NCBI GenBank assembly: GCA_017309275.1
Contig: JAFKLT010000041.1
Span: 26,086 to 90,085, forward strand
Direction: 5' to 3'
Length of the DNA: 64,000 nucleotides
Source of the DNA: Sphingomonadales bacterium
GTDB taxonomy: Bacteria > Pseudomonadota > Alphaproteobacteria > Sphingomonadales > Sphingomonadaceae
In this document: positions 43,526 to 52,444 of the stretch, in pieces
Layout: the number at the start of each line of letters is the position of its first letter
How positions within the stretch are numbered: position 1 is the first letter of the stretch
Program-made: the position numbers and the translations under genes
The notes under the pieces: model-generated
What the model was told of the DNA's origin: nothing
The model's input: the letters and a program-made list of their open reading frames with translations, nothing else
The model's database searches: none

Positions 43526-44212
43526 CTAGCGTACATAGCTCGCGCCGTTGACGTCGAGAACCGCGCCCGTCATCGACGCGGGCGCGTCGAGCGCACACCA
43601 GCGTGCCATCTCGCCGACCTCTTCGGGCAGGGCGACGCGGCCCAGCGGAATATCGGTATGCACTACGTCGCCGCTCGCCAGATAGTCGTCGGCCATGCCG
43701 GTCTTCGTAAAACCGGGGCAGATGGCGAAGGCGAGAATATCGTCCTTCGCATAGGCGCGCGCGATCGTCTTGGTCATCGCGACCATGCCCGCTTTCGATG
43801 CGGCGTAATGCCAATGTTCGGCGCTGTCGCCGCGATATGCCGCGCGGCTGGCGATGTTGACGATGCGGCCGGCCTTTCCGCTGGCCTGCCAATGCTGGAC
43901 GGCGCGGCGACATAGCAGGGCGCTTGCCGTCAGATTGACCTGCATCGTGCGGTTCCAGTGCGCGAGCCAGTCGGCATCGCTTTCGTCGATCGGGCTCGCC
44001 TCGAATATGCCGGCGTTGTTGATCAATATGTCGATACGGCCGTCGAGCCGATCGAGGCTGGCCTGCCACAGCGCCTCGGGGGCCGTGGGGTCGGCCAGGT
44101 CGCCGTCGGCGCTCGACAACGCGACGATTTTCGTCGCATCGCCGCGCAGCGCCTCGGCAATGGCGGCGCCGATGCCGCGGCTTGCGCCGGTAATCACTAT
44201 ATGGCTTTGCAT
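43526..44212 (-). CDS. Short-chain dehydrogenase/reductase
   Basis: 228 residues. Classical SDR features: nucleotide-binding TGASRGIGAAIAEAL, NNAGIFEA, the catalytic Ser in VNIASRAAY, and YAASKAGMV with Tyr and Lys of the active site; NG near the C-terminus in LDVNGASYV. The arrangement is close to 3-oxoacyl-ACP reductase (FabG-like) proteins, but such enzymes reduce many carbonyl compounds and the true substrate is unknown. Upstream partner of prmA in one transcript. Confidence 0.88.
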   Translation of the reverse strand: MQSHIVITGASRGIGAAIAEALRGDATKIVALSSADGDLADPTAPEALWQASLDRLDGRIDILINNAGIFEASPIDESDADWLAHWNRTMQVNLTASALLCRRAVQHWQASGKAGRIVNIASRAAYRGDSAEHWHYAASKAGMVAMTKTIARAYAKDDILAFAICPGFTKTGMADDYLASGDVVHTDIPLGRVALPEEVGEMARWCALDAPASMTGAVLDVNGASYVR

Positions 44213-44263
44213 GACCGGGGCTTTAGAGCCCCCGATCAGCCTGCGCTAGAGCAGTTCCCCAGC

Positions 44264-45616
44264 TCAGGCGACGCGGCGGCTGAATTCGCTGGCGGCCTTT
44301 TCCAGCGACTGGAGGCGGTCGCCCATCTTCGCGAATTCCTCGCTCAGCGTGCTGATCTCGCCCGCGACCATGCCCGAATCGTTGCGGATCGACGCGATCG
44401 TCGACGACATGGAGTCGGCGGCAAGCGCGGTTTCGTCGACCGCCGCGGTGATCGAGGTGACCGTCTGCGCCTGCGCGTCCATCGCATCGCGGATGCGCTG
44501 CGCCGAGGTCTGGACCTCGACGATCGTCGCCTGGATCGACTGGTTCGCCGACACCGATCCGCGCGTGGCTTGCTGGATCGCGGTGATCTTGCCCGCAATA
44601 TCGTCGGTGGCGCGCGCGGTTTCGTTCGCGAGGCTCTTCACCTCCTGCGCAACGACCGCGAAGCCGCGACCCGATTCGCCCGCGCGGGCGGCCTCGATAG
44701 TGGCGTTCAGGGCGAGCAGGTTGGTCTGGCCCGCGATCTCGCGGATCAGGCCCAGGATCGATTCGATCGATTCGGCGTGGCGCGACAGCGCTTCGGACAT
44801 CGCAACCGCTTCTCCGGCCTGTTCGGACGCACGCGTTGCAACGCTGGCGGAGGCCTCGACCTCGCTGCGCGCGTCCTCGATCGCGCGGATCAGGCCCGCG
44901 GCGGTCGAGGCGGCTTCGCGCATCGCGATCGCCGATTGTTCGGACGCGGCGGCGACTTCGCTCGTCTTGGCGATCATGCCCTTGGCGGCCTGATCGGCCG
45001 AAGCGGCTTGCCGCGAAAGCTGTTGGCGCGCGGCGTCGGTGTCCTGGACCAGCGAGGCGATCGAGCGGTCGAAATCGCCCGCCAGCGACTGGCGTTCGGT
45101 CGAGATGACGGCGCGGTCGAGCTTGGTCGCATAGCGCTGCATGATATCGAACTCGAGCAAAGCAAGCCGGTTGATCGCGCTCGTCAGCCGGGCCTGGCGC
45201 TGCGTATCGCCCGCGCAGGCGTCGATCACGAATTCGATCGTCAGGCGCAGGCTTTCGGCGATGCACGACATCACCGACGCGAGCGGCAGCTTCACGCGGC
45301 GCGCCATATGCGTGTTCTGACACGCGATCGTCGCGACATCCTGTCCCGCCGCATCGCGATATTTTGTCTCGGTGTGGCGGGCGCTGCCTTTTATGTAGGA
45401 GTCTAGTAGTTCGCCAACGACCTGTCGGTCGATGCTGGGTAACGCGTTGAAAGCACTCCAATAAGCGCGCGCGATATGCTCCTCGCGACCAGCGATGATT
45501 GCGTAGATTTCGGCGGCATCGGCAGCCAGGCGGCCGTCGAGGTCGTAGAAGGGGAAGCGATCCGCCATCAGCACGGGATCGATCTGCTGCTTATGAATCG
45601 GATTTTCCTTCACCAT
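44264..45616 (-). CDS. Soluble methyl-accepting chemotaxis-type receptor with a globin-like sensor
   Basis: 450 residues and no membrane helix. The C-terminal signalling domain has the receptor hairpin tip [17 protein letters not shown]. The N-terminal 180 residues ([20 protein letters not shown] through [18 protein letters not shown]) resemble the protoglobin sensor of HemAT-like receptors, with the His of NTHM as candidate haem ligand. Such receptors sense oxygen or other gases. ATG 45616 has GGAAGCAGG ahead of it; the frame opens at GTG 45664. No che genes are nearby, so it may feed a distant system. The haem assignment is tentative. Confidence 0.75.
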   Translation of the reverse strand: MVKENPIHKQQIDPVLMADRFPFYDLDGRLAADAAEIYAIIAGREEHIARAYWSAFNALPSIDRQVVGELLDSYIKGSARHTETKYRDAAGQDVATIACQNTHMARRVKLPLASVMSCIAESLRLTIEFVIDACAGDTQRQARLTSAINRLALLEFDIMQRYATKLDRAVISTERQSLAGDFDRSIASLVQDTDAARQQLSRQAASADQAAKGMIAKTSEVAAASEQSAIAMREAASTAAGLIRAIEDARSEVEASASVATRASEQAGEAVAMSEALSRHAESIESILGLIREIAGQTNLLALNATIEAARAGESGRGFAVVAQEVKSLANETARATDDIAGKITAIQQATRGSVSANQSIQATIVEVQTSAQRIRDAMDAQAQTVTSITAAVDETALAADSMSSTIASIRNDSGMVAGEISTLSEEFAKMGDRLQSLEKAASEFSRRVA

Positions 45617-45754
45617 GATCCTGCTTCCCTGACCAATCTTCGGACGCGTGAATCTGTCGCTCACCTGTCGTCCGCGAAATACGTCATCCGGATATGCCGA
45701 AGGGATGGTAAAAGCGGTGTTAACCAGCCGCCGAAATTTTCGGGCGCGGCGGCG

Positions 45755-46219
45755 TCAGCCGGCGGTGATCGGATACCCCTCGAACCCCTTGATCGTGCGT
45801 AGCGCGAAGGCGCTGTGCATCGCGGCGACGCCGGGCAGGCGCGAGAGGCAATGGCGATGCAGCCGGTCGAAATCGGCGACATTGCGCGCCGCGACGCGCA
45901 GCCGATAGTCCGACGCGCCGGACAGAAGCTGGCACTCGAGGATTTCGTCGAAGCTTTTGACCGCGCTTTCGAAGGCGCTGAGCGCCTCCTCGCTCTGCGA
46001 GGTCAGGCTGATGTCGACGAACACGTCGAGCTCCATCCCGATGCGGGCGGGATCGAGCCGCGCGGCATAGCCGGTGATGACGCCTTCCGCCTCCAGCGCG
46101 CGGATGCGGCGGTGGCAGGCGGACGCCGACAGCCCCACCCTGTCGCCAAGCTCCGCGACGGGCTTAGGGCCTTCGCGCTGCAGAAGGTTGAGCAGCTTTG
46201 CGTCGATTCGATCAAACAT
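45755..46219 (-). CDS. Lrp/AsnC-family regulator of alanine dehydrogenase
   Basis: 154 residues: winged helix-turn-helix (ELGDRVGLSASACHRRIRAL) and a C-terminal RAM ligand-binding domain. The frame extends upstream to 46378, but ATG 46219 with AGGTG ahead of it gives the family's usual start (MFDRIDAKLLNLLQ). It diverges from ald, whose expression homologues activate in response to alanine. Two direct repeats of ATATTGCGC lie over and beyond its start codon. Confidence 0.9.
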   Translation of the reverse strand: MFDRIDAKLLNLLQREGPKPVAELGDRVGLSASACHRRIRALEAEGVITGYAARLDPARIGMELDVFVDISLTSQSEEALSAFESAVKSFDEILECQLLSGASDYRLRVAARNVADFDRLHRHCLSRLPGVAAMHSAFALRTIKGFEGYPITAG

Positions 46220-46257
46220 ATTGCGCACCTGGAATATATGACGCGAAAATATTGCGC
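46218..46257. promoter_or_regulatory. Paired operator in the lrp-ald intergenic region
   Basis: ATATTGCGC occurs at 46218-46226, overlapping the lrp start, and at 46249-46257. The spacing of 31 bases is about three helical turns, fitting an Lrp-type octamer or dimer pair on one DNA face. The region also holds AT-rich stretches for the two divergent promoters. Confidence 0.5.
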
Positions 46258-46377
46258 GTTTTCGGCGAAAGTAAAGAGGATTTGCAAGCAAATCTTGCCC
46301 ATAGGCTGTTATGTTTATCCGAAGGTTCCGGGTGCCGAAAATTCGGCGCTGACGGCTGAGCCGAATGGAGAGCAGCA

Positions 46378-47493
46378 ATGATCATCGGTACTCCCAAGGA
46401 AATCAAGAATCACGAATATCGCGTCGGCCTGACGCCCGAGAGCGCGCGCGAACTGATCGTCCACGGCCACCGCGTGCTGGTGCAGACCGGCGCGGGCGAA
46501 GGCATCGGCGCGCACGACCGCTTCTATGAGCAGGCGGGCGCAGAAATCGTCGCCACCGCCGAGGAAATCTTCGCCACCTGCGACATGGTCGTGAAGGTCA
46601 AGGAACCGCAGCCGGTCGAGCGCGCGATGCTGCGCCCCGGGCAGATCCTCTACACCTATCTCCACTTGGCGCCCGATCCCGAGCAGACGCGCGACCTGAT
46701 GAAATCGGGCGCGGTGTGCATCGCCTATGAAACCGTCACCAGCCCGCACGGCGGCCTGCCGCTGCTGAAGCCGATGAGCCAGGTCGCGGGGCGCATGTCG
46801 ATCCAGGCGGGCGCGACCGCGCTGGAAAAGGCGCATGGCGGCCGCGGCGTGCTGCTGGGCGGCGTGCCGGGCGTGGCGCCGGGCAAGGTGTGCGTGATCG
46901 GCGGCGGCGTCGTCGGTTTCAACGCGGCGCAGATGGCGGCGGGCCTGGGCGCCGACGTGACGATCCTCGACCGCGATCCCGAAGTGCTGGAACGCGTCGG
47001 CACCTTTTTCGAGGCGCGCGCCAAGACGCGCTTTTCGAACCGCGCGAACCTGGCCGAATGCGTCGCCGAGGCCGATCTGGTCATCGGCGCCGTGCTGATC
47101 CCCGGGGCCGAGGCGCCGAAGCTGGTCGGCCGCGACATGCTGAAGACGATGCGCCCGGGCTCGGTCCTGGTCGACGTCGCGATCGACCAGGGCGGCTGTT
47201 TCGAGACGAGCCACGCGACGACGCACGCCGATCCGACCTATGTCGTCGACGGCATCGTCCATTATGCGGTGGCGAACATGCCGGGCGCGGTCGCGCGCAC
47301 CAGCACCTATGCGCTCAACAACGTCACCCTGCCGCACGCGCTGCGCATCGCCGATCTGGGGTGGAAAGAAGCGCTGCGGCGCGACGTGCATCTTGCGCAG
47401 GGACTCAACGTCTGGAATGGTAAGGTCACGTTCGAGGCCGTAGCGGAAGCGGTGGGAACGGACTATGTGCCTGTGGATCAGGCACTCGCCTGA
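46378..47493 (+). CDS. ald: Alanine dehydrogenase
   Basis: 371 residues, the normal length. It interconverts L-alanine and pyruvate plus ammonia with NAD. The N-terminus [19 protein letters not shown], the substrate lysine/histidine regions ([10 protein letters not shown] and YTYLHLAP) and the NAD fold [15 protein letters not shown] are intact. GGAGAGCAGC precedes the ATG. It is divergent from the Lrp-type regulator and probably serves alanine catabolism. Confidence 0.96.
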   Translation: MIIGTPKEIKNHEYRVGLTPESARELIVHGHRVLVQTGAGEGIGAHDRFYEQAGAEIVATAEEIFATCDMVVKVKEPQPVERAMLRPGQILYTYLHLAPDPEQTRDLMKSGAVCIAYETVTSPHGGLPLLKPMSQVAGRMSIQAGATALEKAHGGRGVLLGGVPGVAPGKVCVIGGGVVGFNAAQMAAGLGADVTILDRDPEVLERVGTFFEARAKTRFSNRANLAECVAEADLVIGAVLIPGAEAPKLVGRDMLKTMRPGSVLVDVAIDQGGCFETSHATTHADPTYVVDGIVHYAVANMPGAVARTSTYALNNVTLPHALRIADLGWKEALRRDVHLAQGLNVWNGKVTFEAVAEAVGTDYVPVDQALA

Positions 47494-47510
47494 TAACAAG
47501 GACTTAGACG

Positions 47511-47747
47511 ATGACCGATCAAGCTCCCCCGCCCCCTCACGACGAAGACGAGGAAAATGAGGTGCTGCGCGCCGCGCGCGAGCAGCAGGCGCAGAAGGAG
47601 GCCGCAGAGGCGACCGAGGCTGCCGACCGGCAGGCGGCGGCCAAGGGCGGCAAGAAGATCGGCTGGAAGGCCGCGGCGGGCATCGGCGTCGGTTCGGCGG
47701 CGGTGCTGGCCGCGCTGCTCTATGCGAACCGCGACAAGCTGAAATAA
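47511..47747 (+). CDS. Small C-terminally anchored protein
   Basis: 78 residues: an acidic, Ala/Glu-rich helical N-terminus (EVLRAAREQQAQKEAAEATE), a short Lys/Gly stretch and one hydrophobic segment (AAAGIGVGSAAVLAALLYAN) near the C-terminus. It follows ald by 17 bases with AAGGACT ahead of the ATG. I do not recognise the family; it looks like a small membrane-associated helix protein. Confidence 0.65.
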   Translation: MTDQAPPPPHDEDEENEVLRAAREQQAQKEAAEATEAADRQAAAKGGKKIGWKAAAGIGVGSAAVLAALLYANRDKLK

Positions 47748-47763
47748 GCCGTCGCCATGACAC

Positions 47764-47793
47764 GCGCCGTCCCCGCACTCGCCGGGGCGGCGC
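47764..47793 (+). terminator. Hairpin after ald and the small gene
   Basis: GCGCCGTCCCCG pairs with CGGGGCGGCGC (one unpaired base), a stable GC stem beginning 16 bases after the small gene's stop. A weakly T-rich stretch follows further on. Confidence 0.55.
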
Positions 47794-47896
47794 GCAATCA
47801 TTTATCTTCATTCCTTGCTCCCTAAGCAATTGCATATCGCGCCCACGGCGCTAAACCGGCGCCCATCGACCACTAGAGTCACAAAACGGGGCTGAT

Positions 47897-48340
47897 ATGG
47901 CTGGCAAGGAACCGAGCGCGCGACCGCTCTCGCCGCACCTTCAGGTGTATAAATGGGCGCCATCGATGGCGGTCTCGATCCTTCACCGCGCGAGCGGCGA
48001 CGGACTCGCCATCGTGGGGGCGCTGATGTTCCTGTGGTGGCTGGGCGCCATCGCCGCGGGGCCGGACGCCTATGCGGCCTTCGTCGCCTGCGTCTGGCAC
48101 GATCCGGAGGCGGGGACCTTTCACCAGATCACCAATATCCTGGGCAAGGTCGTGCTGATCGGCCTGACCTGGGCCTTTTTCCAGCATCTCTTCTCGGGCC
48201 TGCGCCACTTCGTGCTCGACACCGGCGCGGGATACGAGCTGAAGACCAACAAGCTGTGGTCGTTGCTGGTCATCCTGGGCGCGGTCTTCGCGACGGCGGC
48301 GACCTGGCTCTATCTCTTTGCGGAGGCGCTCAATGGGTAA
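47897..48340 (+). CDS. sdhC: Succinate dehydrogenase cytochrome b556 subunit
   Basis: 147 residues. It anchors complex II in the membrane and helps bind haem b and ubiquinone. The family motif RPLSPHLQVYKW opens the protein, SILHRASGDGL carries conserved Ser/His/Arg, and three membrane helices follow, with the haem-ligand region LFSGLRHFVLD. First gene of sdhCDA; the stop overlaps sdhD by 8 bases. Confidence 0.94.
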   Translation: MAGKEPSARPLSPHLQVYKWAPSMAVSILHRASGDGLAIVGALMFLWWLGAIAAGPDAYAAFVACVWHDPEAGTFHQITNILGKVVLIGLTWAFFQHLFSGLRHFVLDTGAGYELKTNKLWSLLVILGAVFATAATWLYLFAEALNG

Positions 48341-48737
48341 CGGTACGCGCCTTGGCCGGGTGCGCGGGCTTGGCTCCGCACAGCACGGCTCCCAGCATTG
48401 GTTGCAGCAGCGCCTGACCGCGCTCGGCAACATCCTGCTCGTCACCTGGTTCGTCGTCTCGCTGATCCGCCTGCCGCTGACCAGCTATGCCGACGTGCAT
48501 CGCTGGGCATCGAACCCGACGGCGGCGCTGGCGCTGATCCTGCTGGTGGTCAGCGTCTTCTGGCACCTTCGCCTCGGCCTGCAGGTGCTGATCGAGGATT
48601 ATGTCCATGGCGAAGCGACGCGCCTGCTCGCTCTCGTCCTTTTGAATTTCTACGCGATCGGCGGCGCCGCCTACGGCATCTTCGCCATTGTCCGCATCGC
48701 GCTGGCGCCCGTGGCGCTCGGCCCGGGGGGCATGTAA
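48333..48737 (+). CDS. sdhD: Succinate dehydrogenase membrane anchor subunit
   Basis: 134 residues from ATG 48333 (GGAGG 8 bases upstream; overlap with sdhC as ATGGGTAA). [20 protein letters not shown] at the N-terminus and [20 protein letters not shown] in the second helix are SdhD hallmarks, including the haem-ligand histidine region. Three membrane helices in all. Confidence 0.93.
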   Translation: MGNGTRLGRVRGLGSAQHGSQHWLQQRLTALGNILLVTWFVVSLIRLPLTSYADVHRWASNPTAALALILLVVSVFWHLRLGLQVLIEDYVHGEATRLLALVLLNFYAIGGAAYGIFAIVRIALAPVALGPGGM

Positions 48738-48738
48738 G

Positions 48739-50541
48739 ATGACCGAAGCCTACAAGATCATCGACCATATCTACGACACCGTCGTCGTCGGCGCCGGCGG
48801 CTCCGGCCTGCGCGCCACGATGGGCAGCGCCGAGGCCGGCCTGAAGACCGCCTGCATCACCAAGGTGTTCCCGACGCGCAGCCACACCGTCGCGGCGCAG
48901 GGCGGCATCGCCGCCTCGCTGGGCAACAACAGCCCCGACCATTGGCAATGGCATATGTACGACACCGTCAAGGGGTCGGACTGGCTGGGCGACCAGGACG
49001 CGATCGAATATATGGTGCGCGAGGCGCCGGCCGCGGTTTACGAGCTGGAACATGCGGGCGTGCCGTTCAGCCGCAACGCCGACGGAACCATCTATCAGCG
49101 TCCGTTCGGCGGCCATATGCAGAATATGGGCGAGGGCCCGCCGGTGCAGCGCACCTGCGCCGCGGCCGACCGGACCGGTCACGCCATGCTTCACGCGCTA
49201 TATCAGCAGAGCCTGAAATATGACGCGGACTTCTTCATCGAATATTTCGCGCTCGACCTGATCATGGAAAATGGCGAGTGCCGCGGCGTGATCGCGCTGT
49301 GCATGGAGGATGGCAGCATCCACCGCTTCCGCTCGCAGGCGGTCGTGCTCGCGACGGGCGGCTATGGCCGCTGCTATTTCACCGCGACGTCGGCGCACAC
49401 CTGCACCGGCGACGGCGGCGGCATGGTGCTGCGCGCCGGCCTGCCGCTGCAGGACATGGAATTCGTCCAGTTCCACCCGACCGGCATCTATGGCGCGGGC
49501 GTTCTCATCACCGAGGGAGCGCGCGGCGAGGGCGGCTATCTGACGAACTCCGAGGGCGAGCGTTTCATGGAACGCTATGCCCCCTCGGCCAAGGATCTGG
49601 CATCGCGCGACGTCGTGTCGCGTTCGATGGCGCTGGAAATCCGCGAAGGCCGCGGCGTCGGACCGCACAACGACCATATCTATCTGCACCTCGACCATAT
49701 CGATCCCGCCGTGCTGGCCGAGCGCCTGCCCGGGATCACCGAGAGCGGCAAGATTTTCGCGGGCGTCGACCTGACGCGCCAGCCGCTGCCGGTCGTGCCG
49801 ACGGTCCATTACAATATGGGCGGCATTCCCTGTAACTATCATGGTGAAGTCGTCACGCTGAAGGACGGCAACCCCGATACGGTCGTCCCCGGCCTGTTCG
49901 CGGTCGGCGAAGCGGCGTGCGTGTCGGTCCACGGCGCGAACCGCCTCGGCTCGAACAGCCTGATCGATCTGGTCGTCTTCGGCCGCGCGACCGGCCACCG
50001 CCTGAAGGAAATCCTGACCCCGGGCGCGGCGCAGCAGGCGCTGCCCAAGGACAGTGCCGACCTGGCGCTGTCGCGCCTCGACCATTTCCGCAACGCCAAC
50101 GGCGGTTCGCCGACCGCGGAAATCCGGACCGAGATGCAGCGCGCGATGTCGCAGCATGCGGCGGTGTTCCGCACCGACGAGCTGATGGCCGAGGGCAAGG
50201 AAAAGCTGACCAAGACCTATCAGCGGATGAACGACGTCCAGGTCACCGACCGCAGCCTGATCTGGAACACCGACCTGGTCGAAACGCTCGAGCTCGACAA
50301 TCTGATCAGCCAGGCGACGGTGACGATGCATTCGGCGTTCAATCGCAAGGAAAGCCGCGGCGCCCACGCGCACGAGGATTTCCCGAACCGCGACGACAAG
50401 ACGTGGATGAAGCACACCATCGGCTGGTTCGAAGGCTGGGGCGGCAAGGGCGGCGGCGTTCGCCTGGATTACCGTCCGGTCCACGAATATACGCTGTCGG
50501 ACGACGCCGAATATATCAAGCCGAAGGCGCGCGTTTACTGA
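48739..50541 (+). CDS. sdhA: Succinate dehydrogenase flavoprotein subunit
   Basis: 600 residues. It oxidises succinate to fumarate with covalently bound FAD in complex II. FAD motif [20 protein letters not shown], the FAD-linking histidine in [11 protein letters not shown], substrate residues in [12 protein letters not shown] and [11 protein letters not shown] are all present. ATG 48739 follows the sdhD stop by one base. The stop overlaps the next gene (TGATG). The iron-sulphur subunit gene sdhB, which usually follows, is not found in the window. Confidence 0.96.
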   Translation: MTEAYKIIDHIYDTVVVGAGGSGLRATMGSAEAGLKTACITKVFPTRSHTVAAQGGIAASLGNNSPDHWQWHMYDTVKGSDWLGDQDAIEYMVREAPAAVYELEHAGVPFSRNADGTIYQRPFGGHMQNMGEGPPVQRTCAAADRTGHAMLHALYQQSLKYDADFFIEYFALDLIMENGECRGVIALCMEDGSIHRFRSQAVVLATGGYGRCYFTATSAHTCTGDGGGMVLRAGLPLQDMEFVQFHPTGIYGAGVLITEGARGEGGYLTNSEGERFMERYAPSAKDLASRDVVSRSMALEIREGRGVGPHNDHIYLHLDHIDPAVLAERLPGITESGKIFAGVDLTRQPLPVVPTVHYNMGGIPCNYHGEVVTLKDGNPDTVVPGLFAVGEAACVSVHGANRLGSNSLIDLVVFGRATGHRLKEILTPGAAQQALPKDSADLALSRLDHFRNANGGSPTAEIRTEMQRAMSQHAAVFRTDELMAEGKEKLTKTYQRMNDVQVTDRSLIWNTDLVETLELDNLISQATVTMHSAFNRKESRGAHAHEDFPNRDDKTWMKHTIGWFEGWGGKGGGVRLDYRPVHEYTLSDDAEYIKPKARVY

Positions 50542-51785
50542 TGGGGGCGGTCGCCCGGACCGTCCCTCTCCGACTGCTGCACCGCTTCGCGCTGGCCGTG
50601 GCGCTGCTGCTCGTGGCGGCGGCCTGGCCGGCCCGCGCGGACAGCTGGGCACCGCCGACGATCACCACCTATGCCTCGGCGAACGGCCAGTACCGGCTGA
50701 CGGTCGTGCCGCGGGATATCGAAAGCCAGCTCGCCTATTTCCAGGCGAAGTCGCGCGGCGAGACGCTGCCCGAACCCGAAGGGCCGCTGGGCCGGTTCGA
50801 GCGGCTGGACGGCGGCGAGTGGGTGTCGGTCTGGAGCCGGGGACTGGTCAACGAAGTCGCGCCGGTCCAGGCGATCGTCAGCGACGACGGCCGCCATGTC
50901 GTCACCTTCGACAATTGGCACAGCACCGGACATGGCGATCATGTCGTCGTCATCTATGGCGATGGCGGCGCGCTCGTGCGGTCGTTGCGGCTCGACCAGA
51001 TCGTGCCGGCCTATTTCATCGACGGGCTTCCCGCCTCGGTCAGCAGCATCCAGTGGCAATCGAAGCCGCCGCGGCTGGACGGGGACGTGATCGAACTGAC
51101 GATTGCCGAACCCGACGACGGCCCGGACCAGCGCGGCGGCTTTCCGTTGCGCGTCGCGCTGGCTGACGGCGGTGTCGCGCCGATCGCGGCCGATGTCATG
51201 GCGCGGCTGGGACCGGCGATGTGCAAGGCGCATGTCGGGGGCGTGCGGTCGTGGAACGCCTATCTCGCCTATCAGCGCGCCGACCTGGTCTATCCCGGGG
51301 CGGCCGACAAGGATGGCTGGGATCGCTACGTCGCCAACGCCATCCTGCGTTTGAAGCCGGCGAAAATGCCTGACGCCGACGATTCGGAAGGCGGCGTGGG
51401 CAGCTGGATGGACGAGATGCCGTTCGAACTTCTGGACCGCGGCGCCTATATGGCGAGCGATTTTCGCAAGGATTTCCGCTTGGCGCTCGTGGTGCCGGCG
51501 TCGGAGATGCCGCGCCGCTGGTTCACCGCGCGCGATCAGGACGCGATGCTGCGCGAGATCGAGGGGCAGGCCGGCAAGATCAAGCCGGGGCAATTGGCGG
51601 GCGTCGAGATGCTGTTCCTGACCGATCAGGCGCATTGGGCGCGGATAAGCGCGCTGCTCGCCCACAGCGGCGCGCGGCTGACTTTGGTCGACATCGCGGT
51701 GCCGGTGCCGCCGCGTCCCGACGACATCGCGCGATTGCCGCCGGCGCGGGAAATCGATCCGGCATGCGGCGGAACGCCGGGCTGA
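50541..51785 (+). CDS. Secreted protein of unknown function coupled to sdhA
   Basis: 414 residues with a signal peptide (LALAVALLLVAAAWPARADS). The mature part starts WAPPTITTYASANGQYRLTV, then contains HVVTFDNWHSTGHGDHVVVI and DGGALVRSLRLDQIVP, a beta-rich pattern; no catalytic motif recognised. Its ATG overlaps the sdhA stop by one base, so it must be translated with the sdh operon. Whether that reflects a role near complex II or only transcriptional convenience is open. Confidence 0.75.
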   Translation: MGAVARTVPLRLLHRFALAVALLLVAAAWPARADSWAPPTITTYASANGQYRLTVVPRDIESQLAYFQAKSRGETLPEPEGPLGRFERLDGGEWVSVWSRGLVNEVAPVQAIVSDDGRHVVTFDNWHSTGHGDHVVVIYGDGGALVRSLRLDQIVPAYFIDGLPASVSSIQWQSKPPRLDGDVIELTIAEPDDGPDQRGGFPLRVALADGGVAPIAADVMARLGPAMCKAHVGGVRSWNAYLAYQRADLVYPGAADKDGWDRYVANAILRLKPAKMPDADDSEGGVGSWMDEMPFELLDRGAYMASDFRKDFRLALVVPASEMPRRWFTARDQDAMLREIEGQAGKIKPGQLAGVEMLFLTDQAHWARISALLAHSGARLTLVDIAVPVPPRPDDIARLPPAREIDPACGGTPG

Positions 51786-52079
51786 TTATTCGCCGAAGAT
51801 GCTCTTGATCGGGTCGAGGTCGGAGAAGGGCGTTTCGACGTCCTGGCCCATCACCCACAGCTTGTGACAGGCGATCACGAAGAACATGACCGCGATCGTC
51901 CACACGATGATCGTCTTGATGATGCGCCAGCGCTTGGCCTCATAGGCCGCGAGCGCGCGGGCCTTGTGGTCGATGCCCAGCTCGCCCTCGAACTCGGCGA
52001 CAAGTTGCGCGCGGCGGGTGCGCGAAATGTTCGCGAGACTCGCGGCCTGCCCATCATTGTTCGAACGGCGATTCGACAT
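51786..52079 (-). CDS. Small single-pass membrane protein
   Basis: 97 residues from ATG 52079 (the frame opens 7 codons earlier at 52100). A charged N-terminal helix (ISRTRRAQLVAEFEGELGID, then ALAAYEAKRWRIIK) precedes one membrane helix (TIIVWTIAVMFFVIACHKLW). It converges end-to-end with the secreted protein gene. Family not recognised. Confidence 0.65.
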   Translation of the reverse strand: MSNRRSNNDGQAASLANISRTRRAQLVAEFEGELGIDHKARALAAYEAKRWRIIKTIIVWTIAVMFFVIACHKLWVMGQDVETPFSDLDPIKSIFGE

Positions 52080-52165
52080 CGCTATACCTTGTGGTCCCAA
52101 CAGTCCTGCATCGAGCCATAAGGAATAGCCCCTGATAAAGGGTTAATCGGCTGGTCGGAATGCGG

Positions 52166-52444
52166 TCAGTCGAGGGCGACGCCGATCAGTTTCAGCCGCG
52201 CCGATGCCCCGCGAAGCAGCGTCAGATCGCGCGGGGGCACGGCCAGCGCGGCCGCCAGCAGCTTGATGACGGCGGCGTTGGCCGCGCCGTCGGCGGGCGG
52301 GGCGCTGACGCGCAGATGCACCGCGCCGTCGACGATCCTGACCTCGTCGCGGCTGGCCCCGGGCGTGACCCGCACCTCGATCCGCCCCGGCGCGGCGAGC
52401 GCGCGCAGGGCGTCGGTCAGCGCGGGGTCGGGACGATATTTCAG
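52166..52444 (-). CDS. DUF167 (YggU-like) protein with a non-standard start
   Basis: About 92 residues: VRVTPGASRDEV, then HLRVSAPPADGAANAAVIKL and LLRGASARLKLI, all typical of DUF167, a small conserved family without known activity. No ATG, GTG or TTG lies at the expected place; the frame is open upstream through the end of the quinone oxidoreductase gene, and CTG 52444 is the best-fitting start, overlapping that gene's stop (CTGA). The exact N-terminus is therefore uncertain. Confidence 0.75.
   Translation of the reverse strand: MKYRPDPALTDALRALAAPGRIEVRVTPGASRDEVRIVDGAVHLRVSAPPADGAANAAVIKLLAAALAVPPRDLTLLRGASARLKLIGVALD

Noticed and set aside
43958-45406. 482-codon plus-strand frame opposite the SDR and chemotaxis receptor genes
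   Set aside because: Arg/Asp/Gly-rich composition typical of an antisense shadow in GC-rich DNA; the minus-strand proteins have clear family motifs.
46315-47835. 506-codon minus-strand frame across ald
   Set aside because: Alanine dehydrogenase on the plus strand is unambiguous; the antisense frame is a GC-bias artefact.
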